From DYGT01 sp964607795 (GTDB lineage: Bacteria > Patescibacteriota > Microgenomatia > UBA8517): a DNA stretch of 32,615 bases. Location of the stretch: positions 1-32,615 of the forward strand of contig CAZSLA010000007.1 of assembly GCA_964607795.1 (NCBI GenBank), written 5' to 3'. Position numbers and translations under genes: made by a program. Position 1 is the stretch's first letter; every line of letters begins with the position of its first letter. The notes beneath the pieces are model-generated. The model searched no databases, was not told the DNA's origin, and worked only from the letters and a program-made list of their open reading frames with translations. Positions 13,600-20,600 of this stretch are shown in pieces.

Positions 13600-14700
13600 A
13601 TGAAGCATTTTAAAACAATTGATGGAAAAAAGATCCCGTTTCCAGTATTTTTTCCCGATGCTACGAGGGCAGTTTTACGGACGCTTGATCAAAATGACTT
13701 AAGGGCGACCAAAACGCCAGGAGTTCTTGTTAACACTTTTCACCTAAAAAACGAATTAGGAGAAAAAATATTTAAGAAATTTAAAGGAGTCAGGAACTTT
13801 ATGGGTTGGGATGGCGCCGTGATATCGGATTCAGGCGGGTTTCAGGTAATGACACTCGCAAAGCTCGCAGGAGGAAAAGTGGACGATGATGGAGTTACCT
13901 TCATTACATCCAGGACCAAAAAAACAAAATTAACCCCGGAGGATTCGATCGATTTTCAATTATCTCTGCGTACAGACATGGTAGTGGTTTTGGACGATTT
14001 TACCATGCCCAGAGCAAGCCATGACGAAGCAAAAAAAACGGTGGAACGAACAATTGAATGGGCAAAGAGATCAAAGATAGCATTTGAAGAAGGTTGCAAG
14101 CAGCAAGAATTAAGTCCTAAACCCTATTTGCTGGGCGTGGTACAGGGTGGTGAACACCCAGACCTTCGCATTGAGTGTATCCAACGACTTACCGAAATCG
14201 GCTTTGATGGCCTGGGCTTTGGTGGTTGGCCTATAAACCAAGCCGGTGAAAAAGCGCAATTTGATTTTAAAACAGCGTGCCTAATTGCGACAAATGCTCC
14301 AAGAGACTCTCTGCTTTACGGATTGGGCATAGGAAAACCTGACGAAATCGTTGCGTGCGCGAAACTTGGTTTTCAGATTTTTGACTGTGTGCTCCCTACC
14401 CGCGACGGCCGACACGGCCGACTATATGTTTATAATGCTGAGAATATTGATGCAATAAACGTAAACGCTCCTGATTTTTATTCTTTTTACACTCCCGACA
14501 AGCAAAAATATTATTACTCAGAAGAGCCGGTCAGTACGGCGTGTGATTGTCTGCTGTGCGCGAACTATTCCAGGGCGTATCTTGCCCATCTATTTCGCAC
14601 AAAAGACATTTCCGCCATGCGCCTGGCTACCATTCACAACTTGCGCTTTTATTCGCTTTTGATGGAAAAGATTGGCTCCAGTTTGTATAATAAAGCATGA
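13600..14700 (+). CDS. tgt: tRNA-guanine transglycosylase with altered base pocket
   Basis: This 366-residue enzyme exchanges guanine 34 of tRNAs for a 7-deazaguanine base. Seen: ISDSGGFQV (Asp 77), LLGVVQGG, the nucleophile region FDCVLPTRDGRHG (Asp 262) and a zinc site Cys 315, Cys 317, Cys 320 and His 346 (CDCLLC to ATIHN). These are the hallmarks of bacterial TGT. Two parts of the base pocket differ from the usual preQ1 enzymes: LDEC is LDDF (132-135) and the GGLAVGE loop is GGWPINQ (208-214), losing the glutamate. No queuosine biosynthesis gene lies nearby, so salvage of a pre-made base is possible. It overlaps the next small gene by four bases. Confidence 0.9.
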   Translation: MKHFKTIDGKKIPFPVFFPDATRAVLRTLDQNDLRATKTPGVLVNTFHLKNELGEKIFKKFKGVRNFMGWDGAVISDSGGFQVMTLAKLAGGKVDDDGVTFITSRTKKTKLTPEDSIDFQLSLRTDMVVVLDDFTMPRASHDEAKKTVERTIEWAKRSKIAFEEGCKQQELSPKPYLLGVVQGGEHPDLRIECIQRLTEIGFDGLGFGGWPINQAGEKAQFDFKTACLIATNAPRDSLLYGLGIGKPDEIVACAKLGFQIFDCVLPTRDGRHGRLYVYNAENIDAINVNAPDFYSFYTPDKQKYYYSEEPVSTACDCLLCANYSRAYLAHLFRTKDISAMRLATIHNLRFYSLLMEKIGSSLYNKA

Positions 14701-14933
14701 CCGAAGACACAGCAGGAATATTAGACAAAATCATCGGGAATGGTAAAGAAAGTCCGCAGGAGAAGGCTCTGAGACAACGCGAAGAGCGCAAGGCTTCTGT
14801 TTCCAGGGCCACGCGGCCCGCAAGGATCCACTCCTCAAATGATGCGGGCACTACTAGCGTGGATCAAGAAAGCAAAGTCCACCCCGAAACCATGAGGCCT
14901 TATAAACCAAAGCCCATAGATTACAAACGCTAA
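14697..14933 (+). CDS. Small charged protein (78 aa) coupled to tgt
   Basis: Begins inside the tgt stop codon (ATGA overlap), so translation is coupled. The product is polar, low in hydrophobic residues and probably unfolded: IIGNGKESPQEKALRQREERKAS, then RPYKPKPIDYKR at the end. No motif is recognised. The size, overlap and composition are compatible with an RNA-binding or accessory peptide, but nothing proves it. Confidence 0.55.
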   Translation: MTEDTAGILDKIIGNGKESPQEKALRQREERKASVSRATRPARIHSSNDAGTTSVDQESKVHPETMRPYKPKPIDYKR

Positions 14934-14954
14934 ACCCTCCTCGACATTTTATGT

Positions 14955-14960
14955 TATAAA
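14955..14960 (+). promoter_or_regulatory. Putative -10 of leaderless promoter for the glucan phosphorylase
   Basis: TATAAA, six bases, ATG at 14967. No Shine-Dalgarno. Confidence 0.45.
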
Positions 14961-14966
14961 TAATTA

Positions 14967-16604
14967 ATGCCCAATTTAAAAAATAATTCTCCTGTTGCCT
15001 ATTTTTGTGCTGAATTTGGTATTGACACAAATTTGCCCACATACGCAGGTGGACTTGGAGTTTTGGCCGGCGACATTTTGCTGGAAGCCGCTGAGCAGGG
15101 CTTCCCTATGGTGGGTGTAGGCCTTTTGTACGAGGGTAAGTATTTCACCCAAAAAATTGGTGGCGACGGCTGGCAAAGCCAGGAAGCCTCGTATTTCCGA
15201 AGTGACAACACCCGAGCCGTGCGGCCAGTGGAAATCAAAGGCGAGCCTTTGATCATAAGTACTCACTTTGCGGACGAGGAAGTTTTTATCGGCGCCTATA
15301 AGCAGCGCATTAGCGAAGAGGTTATGCTTTATTTTTTAACCACTGACCTGGAGCAAAATACAGATATCTGGCGTGAGGTTTTGGCCGTAGAATACGGCGG
15401 GGGCGATGAAGGCCAGCTCAAGCAGCAATTGATCTTGGGAATTGGCGGGGTGCGCTTGTTGGAGGCTTTGGGTATTAGGCCCAAGGCTTTTCATTTTAAC
15501 GAGGGCCGACCGATTTTTGTTTTTTGGGAGCTTGTGCGCAAATACATGTCGCAAAATAGCCTTACTTTTGGCGATGCCGCGCGAAAAGCCAAGAGCGAAA
15601 TTGTTTATACCAATCACACCCTGGTGCCCGCGGGTAACCTGACTTATGATCTAAATCTGGTGCGGCCGTTTGCCGAGCATTATGCTTCGAGTTTTGGCAT
15701 GGACGCCAATGACTTGCTCATGCCCGGCATTGATGATAATAACCGTTTCAATATTACGCTTTATGCTTTAAATGTCAGCTGCAAAGCCTCAAGTGTAAGT
15801 AAACTGCACCATAAATTAGCCAAACAGGAGTGGCCAAATTATGACTGGGTAAATATAACTAATGCCGTACACCTCCCGCGCTGGCAGTACCGCGCTTTTA
15901 GAAATGAAAATATTACTGATGAGGAGCTGTGGAGCGCGCATCTGATACAAAAGCAGGAGCTCCAAAAAATCACCTTTGAGCGCACGGGTATTGGCTATGA
16001 TCCAAATTGGCTGGTGATGTCTTGGGCTAGACGCATTTCGGATTATAAAAATATGGAGGTCATTTTTGCGGATGTCCAAAAATTGAATGAAATCGTCTCT
16101 AAAGCCGAAATGCCCATTCTAATTTTAATTGCCGGCAAAGCTCATTGGGGCGATGAAGCAGGAAAAAGAGCTATTCAAAATGCTATTGATTTTATGAAAA
16201 ACGAACTTTATGGCCATGCCATTTTTGTCCCCAATTATGACCTTTATCTGGCGATGCATATGGTGCGTGGGTCTGATGTGTGGTTAAACACTCCCACTTT
16301 GGGCAATGAGGCCTCGGGCACAAGCGGCATGAAAGCTATTGCCAATGGTGTATTAAACTGCACGGTTGCGGACGGTTGGGCGGCCGAGGTGAATTGGGAA
16401 GGTATGGGCTGGGTGCTAAACCCCGAAAAAATGGCGGAAAGCCTGTATGAAACAATAGAAACAAAAATTCAACCCCAGTATTACGAGCGTGAAAATGGGT
16501 TGCCCTCCCAATGGATTTTGATGATGAAAAAAAGCATTGCCGCGTCACACAAATTTTCAATGGATAAGCTTTTGGCCGCTTATGAGGAGAAGCTCTATAA
16601 ATAG
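14967..16604 (+). CDS. glgP: Alpha-glucan (glycogen/maltodextrin) phosphorylase, short form
   Basis: The enzyme removes glucose-1-phosphate from the ends of alpha-1,4-glucans. The start AYFCAEFGIDTNLPTYAGGLGVLAGD is typical of GT35 phosphorylases. KAFHFNEGRP and VYTNHTLVPAGN are in the middle. The PLP-binding segment is GNEASGTSGMKAIANG, with the Lys that carries pyridoxal phosphate, followed by DGWAAEVNW. At 545 residues it is much shorter than the usual 800 or so and lacks the N-terminal regulatory region, so it is probably not allosterically controlled. Its product feeds into the glycolytic genes at the right end of the window. It converges with the cyclophilin gene with two bases between them. 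Confidence 0.88.
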   Translation: MPNLKNNSPVAYFCAEFGIDTNLPTYAGGLGVLAGDILLEAAEQGFPMVGVGLLYEGKYFTQKIGGDGWQSQEASYFRSDNTRAVRPVEIKGEPLIISTHFADEEVFIGAYKQRISEEVMLYFLTTDLEQNTDIWREVLAVEYGGGDEGQLKQQLILGIGGVRLLEALGIRPKAFHFNEGRPIFVFWELVRKYMSQNSLTFGDAARKAKSEIVYTNHTLVPAGNLTYDLNLVRPFAEHYASSFGMDANDLLMPGIDDNNRFNITLYALNVSCKASSVSKLHHKLAKQEWPNYDWVNITNAVHLPRWQYRAFRNENITDEELWSAHLIQKQELQKITFERTGIGYDPNWLVMSWARRISDYKNMEVIFADVQKLNEIVSKAEMPILILIAGKAHWGDEAGKRAIQNAIDFMKNELYGHAIFVPNYDLYLAMHMVRGSDVWLNTPTLGNEASGTSGMKAIANGVLNCTVADGWAAEVNWEGMGWVLNPEKMAESLYETIETKIQPQYYERENGLPSQWILMMKKSIAASHKFSMDKLLAAYEEKLYK

Positions 16605-16606
16605 GC

Positions 16607-17276
16607 CTAATTGGCTTGGATTCTAACTGATCGAACAACCACCGGCTCAATCGGCTTTGAAGCCTCGCCCATGGGCGATGTGGTAACTTCGACGTTGGCA
16701 ATGGCATCCACCACCTCTATCCCTGAAATAACTTTGCCAAAAATGACGTAGTTATTGGGCAGAGGATGATCCTCATCCATAATAAAAAACTGGCTACCGT
16801 TGGTGTCTGGGCCGGCATTTGCCATAGCCACAACTCCTCGGCTATATTCCCCCTCCAGGCGCTCGTCGTCAAAACGGTACCCGGGGCCTCCGGTGCCGTC
16901 ACCCTTGGGGTCTCCGCCCTGAATCATAAAGCCCTTGATGACGCGGTGAAAGATAGTCCCATCATAAAAATTGTTATCCGCAAGATAAGCAAAATTATTA
17001 ACGGTCATGGGCACTTCTTTTTCCATAAGATCAATAACTATCTCACCTTTGGAAGTAGCCAAAATGGCTTGATAATCTTTTTGTCTATCTATGGTTATAT
17101 CTGTGGGCAGGGAAATGGTATTTTTCATATGCGTTTCTGGCGGCGTATTAGTCGTATTGGCCTTGATGCCTTGAGTTTGTGGCTCCTGCTTTTTTTTCCG
17201 ATGTATCCCAAAAGAGCACGATACCACCCAAAAGTCCAAGAGCAATTACAACCGGCAGCCAGGGAAATTTTCTCAT
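16607..17276 (-). CDS. Exported cyclophilin-type peptidyl-prolyl isomerase, one-base frame break
   Basis: The catalytic domain is clear: VNNFAYLADNNFYDGTIFHRVIKGFMIQGGDP (active-site FHR), YSRGVVAMANAGPDTNGSQFFI and NYVIFGKVISG. It speeds cis/trans isomerisation of proline bonds. The N-terminus lies in another frame: from the ATG at 17276 one reads MRKFPWLPVVIALGLLGGIV, a membrane anchor or signal, then the frame reaches a run of eight A (17190-17197) and closes. Dropping one A gives SEKKQEPQTQGIKAN and joins the domain, for 222 residues. Either a polymerase slips on the run, or the base is an error, or the anchor has recently been lost and an internal start (17128) is used. It follows the binding-protein gene by five bases. 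Confidence 0.75.
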
Positions 17277-17281
17277 TTAAG

Positions 17282-18610
17282 TTACTTACGTATAATAGTA
17301 TATGACAGCGGATGATACAAGAAGATCGCCGGGGCCTCCTCCAGTAAAAAGCGCTGAAAGTCCAGATAAATTTTTTTGCGTTCCTCCAGACTGAGTTTCA
17401 GCCTTCCGTCTTCCAAAAGCTTGTCAATCCGTGGGTTATCAAATTTACTAATATTGGTATTACCGATTTGTGTCGAGTGCCAGATGGCATATTGGTCTGG
17501 GTCTTTGGGAATATCGTAAATGGCCAAAAAAGCCTGGAAATCGCTGGGGATGACGGAGGTCACCTGGACCGTGGTCTTTATGCCGATTGCCTCCCAGTCT
17601 TTTTCAATGGTTTCCGCAACTTCTAAAAGCACCGGGGTAGTAACAAGCTTGATGTTGGTGTTATTGATGACTTCCTGGGACAGGTCTTTTAATATTGCCA
17701 AAGCATGCTCGCGATCGTAGTCATATTTTTTTACCTGCGGGTTAAAAGCCCATGAATAAGGGCTTATAGGGCCAGTGGCACGATTTGTACTTAGCTTTTC
17801 CTTATCGATCGCGTACGAAAGCGCCTGGCGCATTTCTTTGTTGCCATCAAAAGGAGCACTTTCATTATTAAAAAAAACCGCTACATAGCGCGAGGAGTTT
17901 GGTTCTTTGGCAATTTCTACGGTTCCCCACTTTTTAAATTCGGCCGGGTCCAAAAGATCCTCAAGCCTGTCCACTTTACCCAATTTAAAAGCCAGTTTGG
18001 CAAGATCCTCCGTGGGATAAAAATAAAATATTTTTTTGTCACCGTTTTTTGCTATAAGGGTTGTGGATTCCACATATTCACCGGCCAAAGATATGTTTTT
18101 GACCTGCCAGTCTGCAGTTCCTATAAAGCCCTTTTTGAAAACCGGCTTCGCAAGGACTGAGGGAAAGGGTGAAAAAGGGCTTTGTAATTTAAAGACGAGG
18201 GTTTTATTATCCGGCTTTTCAATTATCACGTCTTCAAAACTGTAGTTGATGGTCGTGGCGTTTACTTCCGTACCGTCATGCCAGAATACTCCATCTTTAA
18301 GGTGAAAAGTCCACTCGGTTCCCTGATCATTACTTTGCCAGGATTCGGCCAGCGCCCCCTCCACTTGTCCTTTTTCGTTGGTTTGCGTCAGGCCCTGGCC
18401 CACGAGACTTGTGACCTCGTACGGCAGTTCCTCCGTGTGAAAGCGGCCGGTGATGCCGATGCGTTCGGTAGTGCCTTGGGTCATGCGGGGAAGAAAAAAG
18501 CGGAGCACCACAAAGACCAAAAAACCGGTCAAAACTCCGAAAAACAAAAGGAGTTTAAAGCGGGTTATGAAAGCCACAGATAATCTGAACCAGTAGCGCA
18601 GGGTCCGCAT
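17282..18610 (-). CDS. Solute-binding protein of ABC transporter (family 5, peptide type)
   Basis: The 442-residue protein has an N-terminal membrane helix (LLLFFGVLTGFLVFVVLRFF, about 20-39) and no lipobox cysteine, so it is held outside by an uncleaved anchor. The outer part has the family-5 order: LVGQGLTQTNEKGQVEGALAESW, WTFHLKDGVFWHDG, MRQALSYAIDKEKL, WEAIGIKT and PDQYAIWHSTQ. These proteins bind peptides or similar solutes and pass them to a permease. No permease or ATPase gene is nearby, so the partner must be elsewhere, or the protein has another use such as a chaperone. It starts one base after secG ends and lies upstream of the cyclophilin gene. Confidence 0.85.
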   Translation of the reverse strand: MRTLRYWFRLSVAFITRFKLLLFFGVLTGFLVFVVLRFFLPRMTQGTTERIGITGRFHTEELPYEVTSLVGQGLTQTNEKGQVEGALAESWQSNDQGTEWTFHLKDGVFWHDGTEVNATTINYSFEDVIIEKPDNKTLVFKLQSPFSPFPSVLAKPVFKKGFIGTADWQVKNISLAGEYVESTTLIAKNGDKKIFYFYPTEDLAKLAFKLGKVDRLEDLLDPAEFKKWGTVEIAKEPNSSRYVAVFFNNESAPFDGNKEMRQALSYAIDKEKLSTNRATGPISPYSWAFNPQVKKYDYDREHALAILKDLSQEVINNTNIKLVTTPVLLEVAETIEKDWEAIGIKTTVQVTSVIPSDFQAFLAIYDIPKDPDQYAIWHSTQIGNTNISKFDNPRIDKLLEDGRLKLSLEERKKIYLDFQRFLLEEAPAIFLYHPLSYTIIRK

Positions 18611-18611
18611 A

Positions 18612-18824
18612 TTATATAATGAGTGAGGCCATGGATACGGTCAAAAATATAAAAGCTATCACGAAGGTGAACTTAAAAACTATGCTCTCAAGTCCTCTTC
18701 GGGAAAATGAAGCCGTATTATTGCCCCAGACGCGCCCAAAACCAGTGCCCTTGACCTGGAGAAGCACCAGTGCCGATAGCATTATGCCCGAAACAATTTG
18801 AATAACCAGAAAGAAATTTTGCAT
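18612..18824 (-). CDS. secG: Preprotein translocase subunit SecG
   Basis: Two membrane helices (about 4-23 and 49-68) flank a short loop with LLQVKGTGFGRVWG and RRGLESIVFKFTF, the conserved SecG positions. The length of 70 residues is normal. SecG helps the SecYE channel move proteins across the membrane. The gene heads a minus-strand operon with the binding protein and the cyclophilin, all of which act at or outside the membrane. A TATAAT ends seven bases before the ATG. Confidence 0.88.
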   Translation of the reverse strand: MQNFFLVIQIVSGIMLSALVLLQVKGTGFGRVWGNNTASFSRRGLESIVFKFTFVIAFIFLTVSMASLII

Positions 18825-18831
18825 AAGGCAT

Positions 18832-18837
18832 ATTATA
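18832..18837 (-). promoter_or_regulatory. -10 of leaderless promoter for secG
   Basis: TATAAT on the minus strand, seven bases before the ATG at 18824. No Shine-Dalgarno and no clear -35. Confidence 0.5.
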
Positions 18838-18845
18838 CACGAAAC

Positions 18846-19250
18846 TTATTTGCTCAGCCAGCTTATGATGCTGGTAAGAAAAGAGATTAACAAAGAAAAG
18901 GCCAAGTATGCGCCAATTTGTGAACTAAAGCTTATTGCCGGCAGGTCTAGATAAGTAGAGCTAAACCCGGGGAAACTAAATCCGGTAACCCTGAATTCAT
19001 CCACGGCAAAATCCACAAGATATAAAGTAACGGTGTGGCTTAAAAATTTAAACAGGCCCAAAGTGGCTAAGTTCAGTGGAAGTAGAAGTATATTTACAAT
19101 TGGTCGTACGAGCTTTAAGGCCAGGGCAAGCGCGGTTGCAGTGATGATAAAGCCTTCAAGCTGGCGCTCAAAAACCAGGCCGGAGGCAATTTCGTTGACA
19201 AAGTAAAGCGCCAAAATCTCGATCGCAAAAATGCGCAGAAACTTTCGCAT
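18846..19250 (-). CDS. Phage-holin-4-like (YvlD) membrane protein
   Basis: The 134-residue protein has about four hydrophobic segments. FIITATALALALKLVRPIVNILLLPLNLATLGLF is the conserved core of the PF04020 family (YvlD/DUF360), where a helix pair is joined by a proline turn. The role in the family is not settled; it has been named a holin but is found in many bacteria without phage links. It starts 27 bases after uvrC ends and has its own -10, so it may be transcribed both ways. Confidence 0.75.
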   Translation of the reverse strand: MRKFLRIFAIEILALYFVNEIASGLVFERQLEGFIITATALALALKLVRPIVNILLLPLNLATLGLFKFLSHTVTLYLVDFAVDEFRVTGFSFPGFSSTYLDLPAISFSSQIGAYLAFSLLISFLTSIISWLSK

Positions 19251-19255
19251 GTTTC

Positions 19256-19261
19256 ATTGTA
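19256..19261 (-). promoter_or_regulatory. Putative -10 of leaderless promoter for the YvlD-like gene
   Basis: TACAAT on the minus strand, five bases before the ATG at 19250. Confidence 0.4.
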
Positions 19262-19277
19262 CCATTTTAATTTTGCT

Positions 19278-20600
19278 CTAGCTTTCACGGATGGCCTTTT
19301 CCACCAGTTTATGGTGGTATCTGCGGGCAAAACGGTGAGACTCGTCACGAATACGCTTAAGTAGGTTCAGGGCCGGGCCAGGTGCCACATTAATAGCCAC
19401 ATACTTGTCCTTGTTCTTGATAATTATTTGCTCAAATCTTTTGGCCAGGCCGATAACCGGCGGGTCGTGGACCACCTTGATGACCTCAGATACCTGGCCC
19501 TTGCCCCCGTCGACAATGATCAAATCCGGTTTATCCCAGCCGTTTTTTTTTGGTTCTTGAAAATATTTTTGTCGTCTTTTGAGAACCTGGGCAAGGGCAA
19601 GCGGATCGTTGTTGAATTTTTCTCGGCTGACGCGGAAATGGCGATAAAGGCTTTTGTCGGCCTCGGCATTTATAAAGGTCACCATCGAGGCTGTGGGATA
19701 AGTGCCTGCCAGATGGGCAATGTCGAAGCACTCAATGCGTCTCAGAGATCCAACTTTGATAAAAGGTACAAGGTAGTTTTTTAATGCCGTAAGTTCTCGT
19801 CTTCTGATATCTTCGATTAGGTTGGGGTCTTTGAGATAAATCTCGGTGGCAACCGGAGGGGTATTAATATAATCCAAAGCTTTGATTTGCTTTAAAGTCC
19901 TGGCCGCAGCTTCAAAATTTTGAGCCAGTGACGCCCTATCCATTTCGCGCACCAGCTCACGCCGGAGAGTAGTTAATTTTCCATCCAAAGTCTTTTTGAT
20001 CTGGCGGATGTGTTTTTTATACTCGGCCGTGAGCCTTTTTTTTACTAGCGGGTCGGGCTCGCTTACTATAGCACTGGGGCAGGGATTACAAAGTCCGATC
20101 TGGCTATAAAAGCACGGCCGTTTTTGTGGCTTATGGGTGCTATAGGGAAAAATTTTTCTCACCAAGCGTAAAATTTTTTTGGTGCTCCTGCCATCCACAA
20201 ACGGGCCGAATTCCCATTTAAGTTTAAACTTATTAAGCTCAGATTGACGGAGAGTAATTACCCTGGGATATGGATCCTTGGTGATGGTTATATAAAGCGG
20301 GGTTTTGTCGTCCTTGAGCTCTACGTTATATACAGGCATATGTGCACGCACCAGCTTGGCTTCCAGCAAAAGGGCCTCAAATTCGCTACATACCCTGATC
20401 CAGGAAAGATATTTGGCCTCAAACATCATCCGCTTGGTTTTATTCTCAAGCGTTTTGGCAAAATAGGAATTGAGCCTGTTTTTCAGACTTTTACTCATAC
20501 CGACGTAAATGGGTACCAGGTTTTGATCCCTGAAAATGTAAATGCCCGGGCTCGGGGGAGCCTGTTTAATTAAGTCAATGGATGGCGGTTGTGGCTTCAT
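19278..20600 (-). CDS. uvrC: Excinuclease ABC subunit C, C-terminally shortened
   Basis: UvrC makes the two cuts around damage marked by UvrAB. The N-terminal GIY-YIG nuclease is present (PGIYIF, IYVGMSKSLKNRL). Then come a cysteine cluster CFYSQIGLCNPC, a UVR-like helix pair (around LAQNFEAAARTLKQI), and the RNase-H-like nuclease (FDIAHLAG, IIVDGGKGQ, RDESHRFARRYH). The protein ends just after that His motif. Normal UvrC goes on with two helix-hairpin-helix motifs, and full length is near 600 residues; this one has 440. The start shares one base with the preceding stop (TGATG). Confidence 0.9.
   Translation of the reverse strand: MKPQPPSIDLIKQAPPSPGIYIFRDQNLVPIYVGMSKSLKNRLNSYFAKTLENKTKRMMFEAKYLSWIRVCSEFEALLLEAKLVRAHMPVYNVELKDDKTPLYITITKDPYPRVITLRQSELNKFKLKWEFGPFVDGRSTKKILRLVRKIFPYSTHKPQKRPCFYSQIGLCNPCPSAIVSEPDPLVKKRLTAEYKKHIRQIKKTLDGKLTTLRRELVREMDRASLAQNFEAAARTLKQIKALDYINTPPVATEIYLKDPNLIEDIRRRELTALKNYLVPFIKVGSLRRIECFDIAHLAGTYPTASMVTFINAEADKSLYRHFRVSREKFNNDPLALAQVLKRRQKYFQEPKKNGWDKPDLIIVDGGKGQVSEVIKVVHDPPVIGLAKRFEQIIIKNKDKYVAINVAPGPALNLLKRIRDESHRFARRYHHKLVEKAIRES

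Noticed and set aside
18846..19250. Holin of a prophage
   Set aside because: The PF04020-like protein has no phage neighbours; it sits between secG and uvrC.
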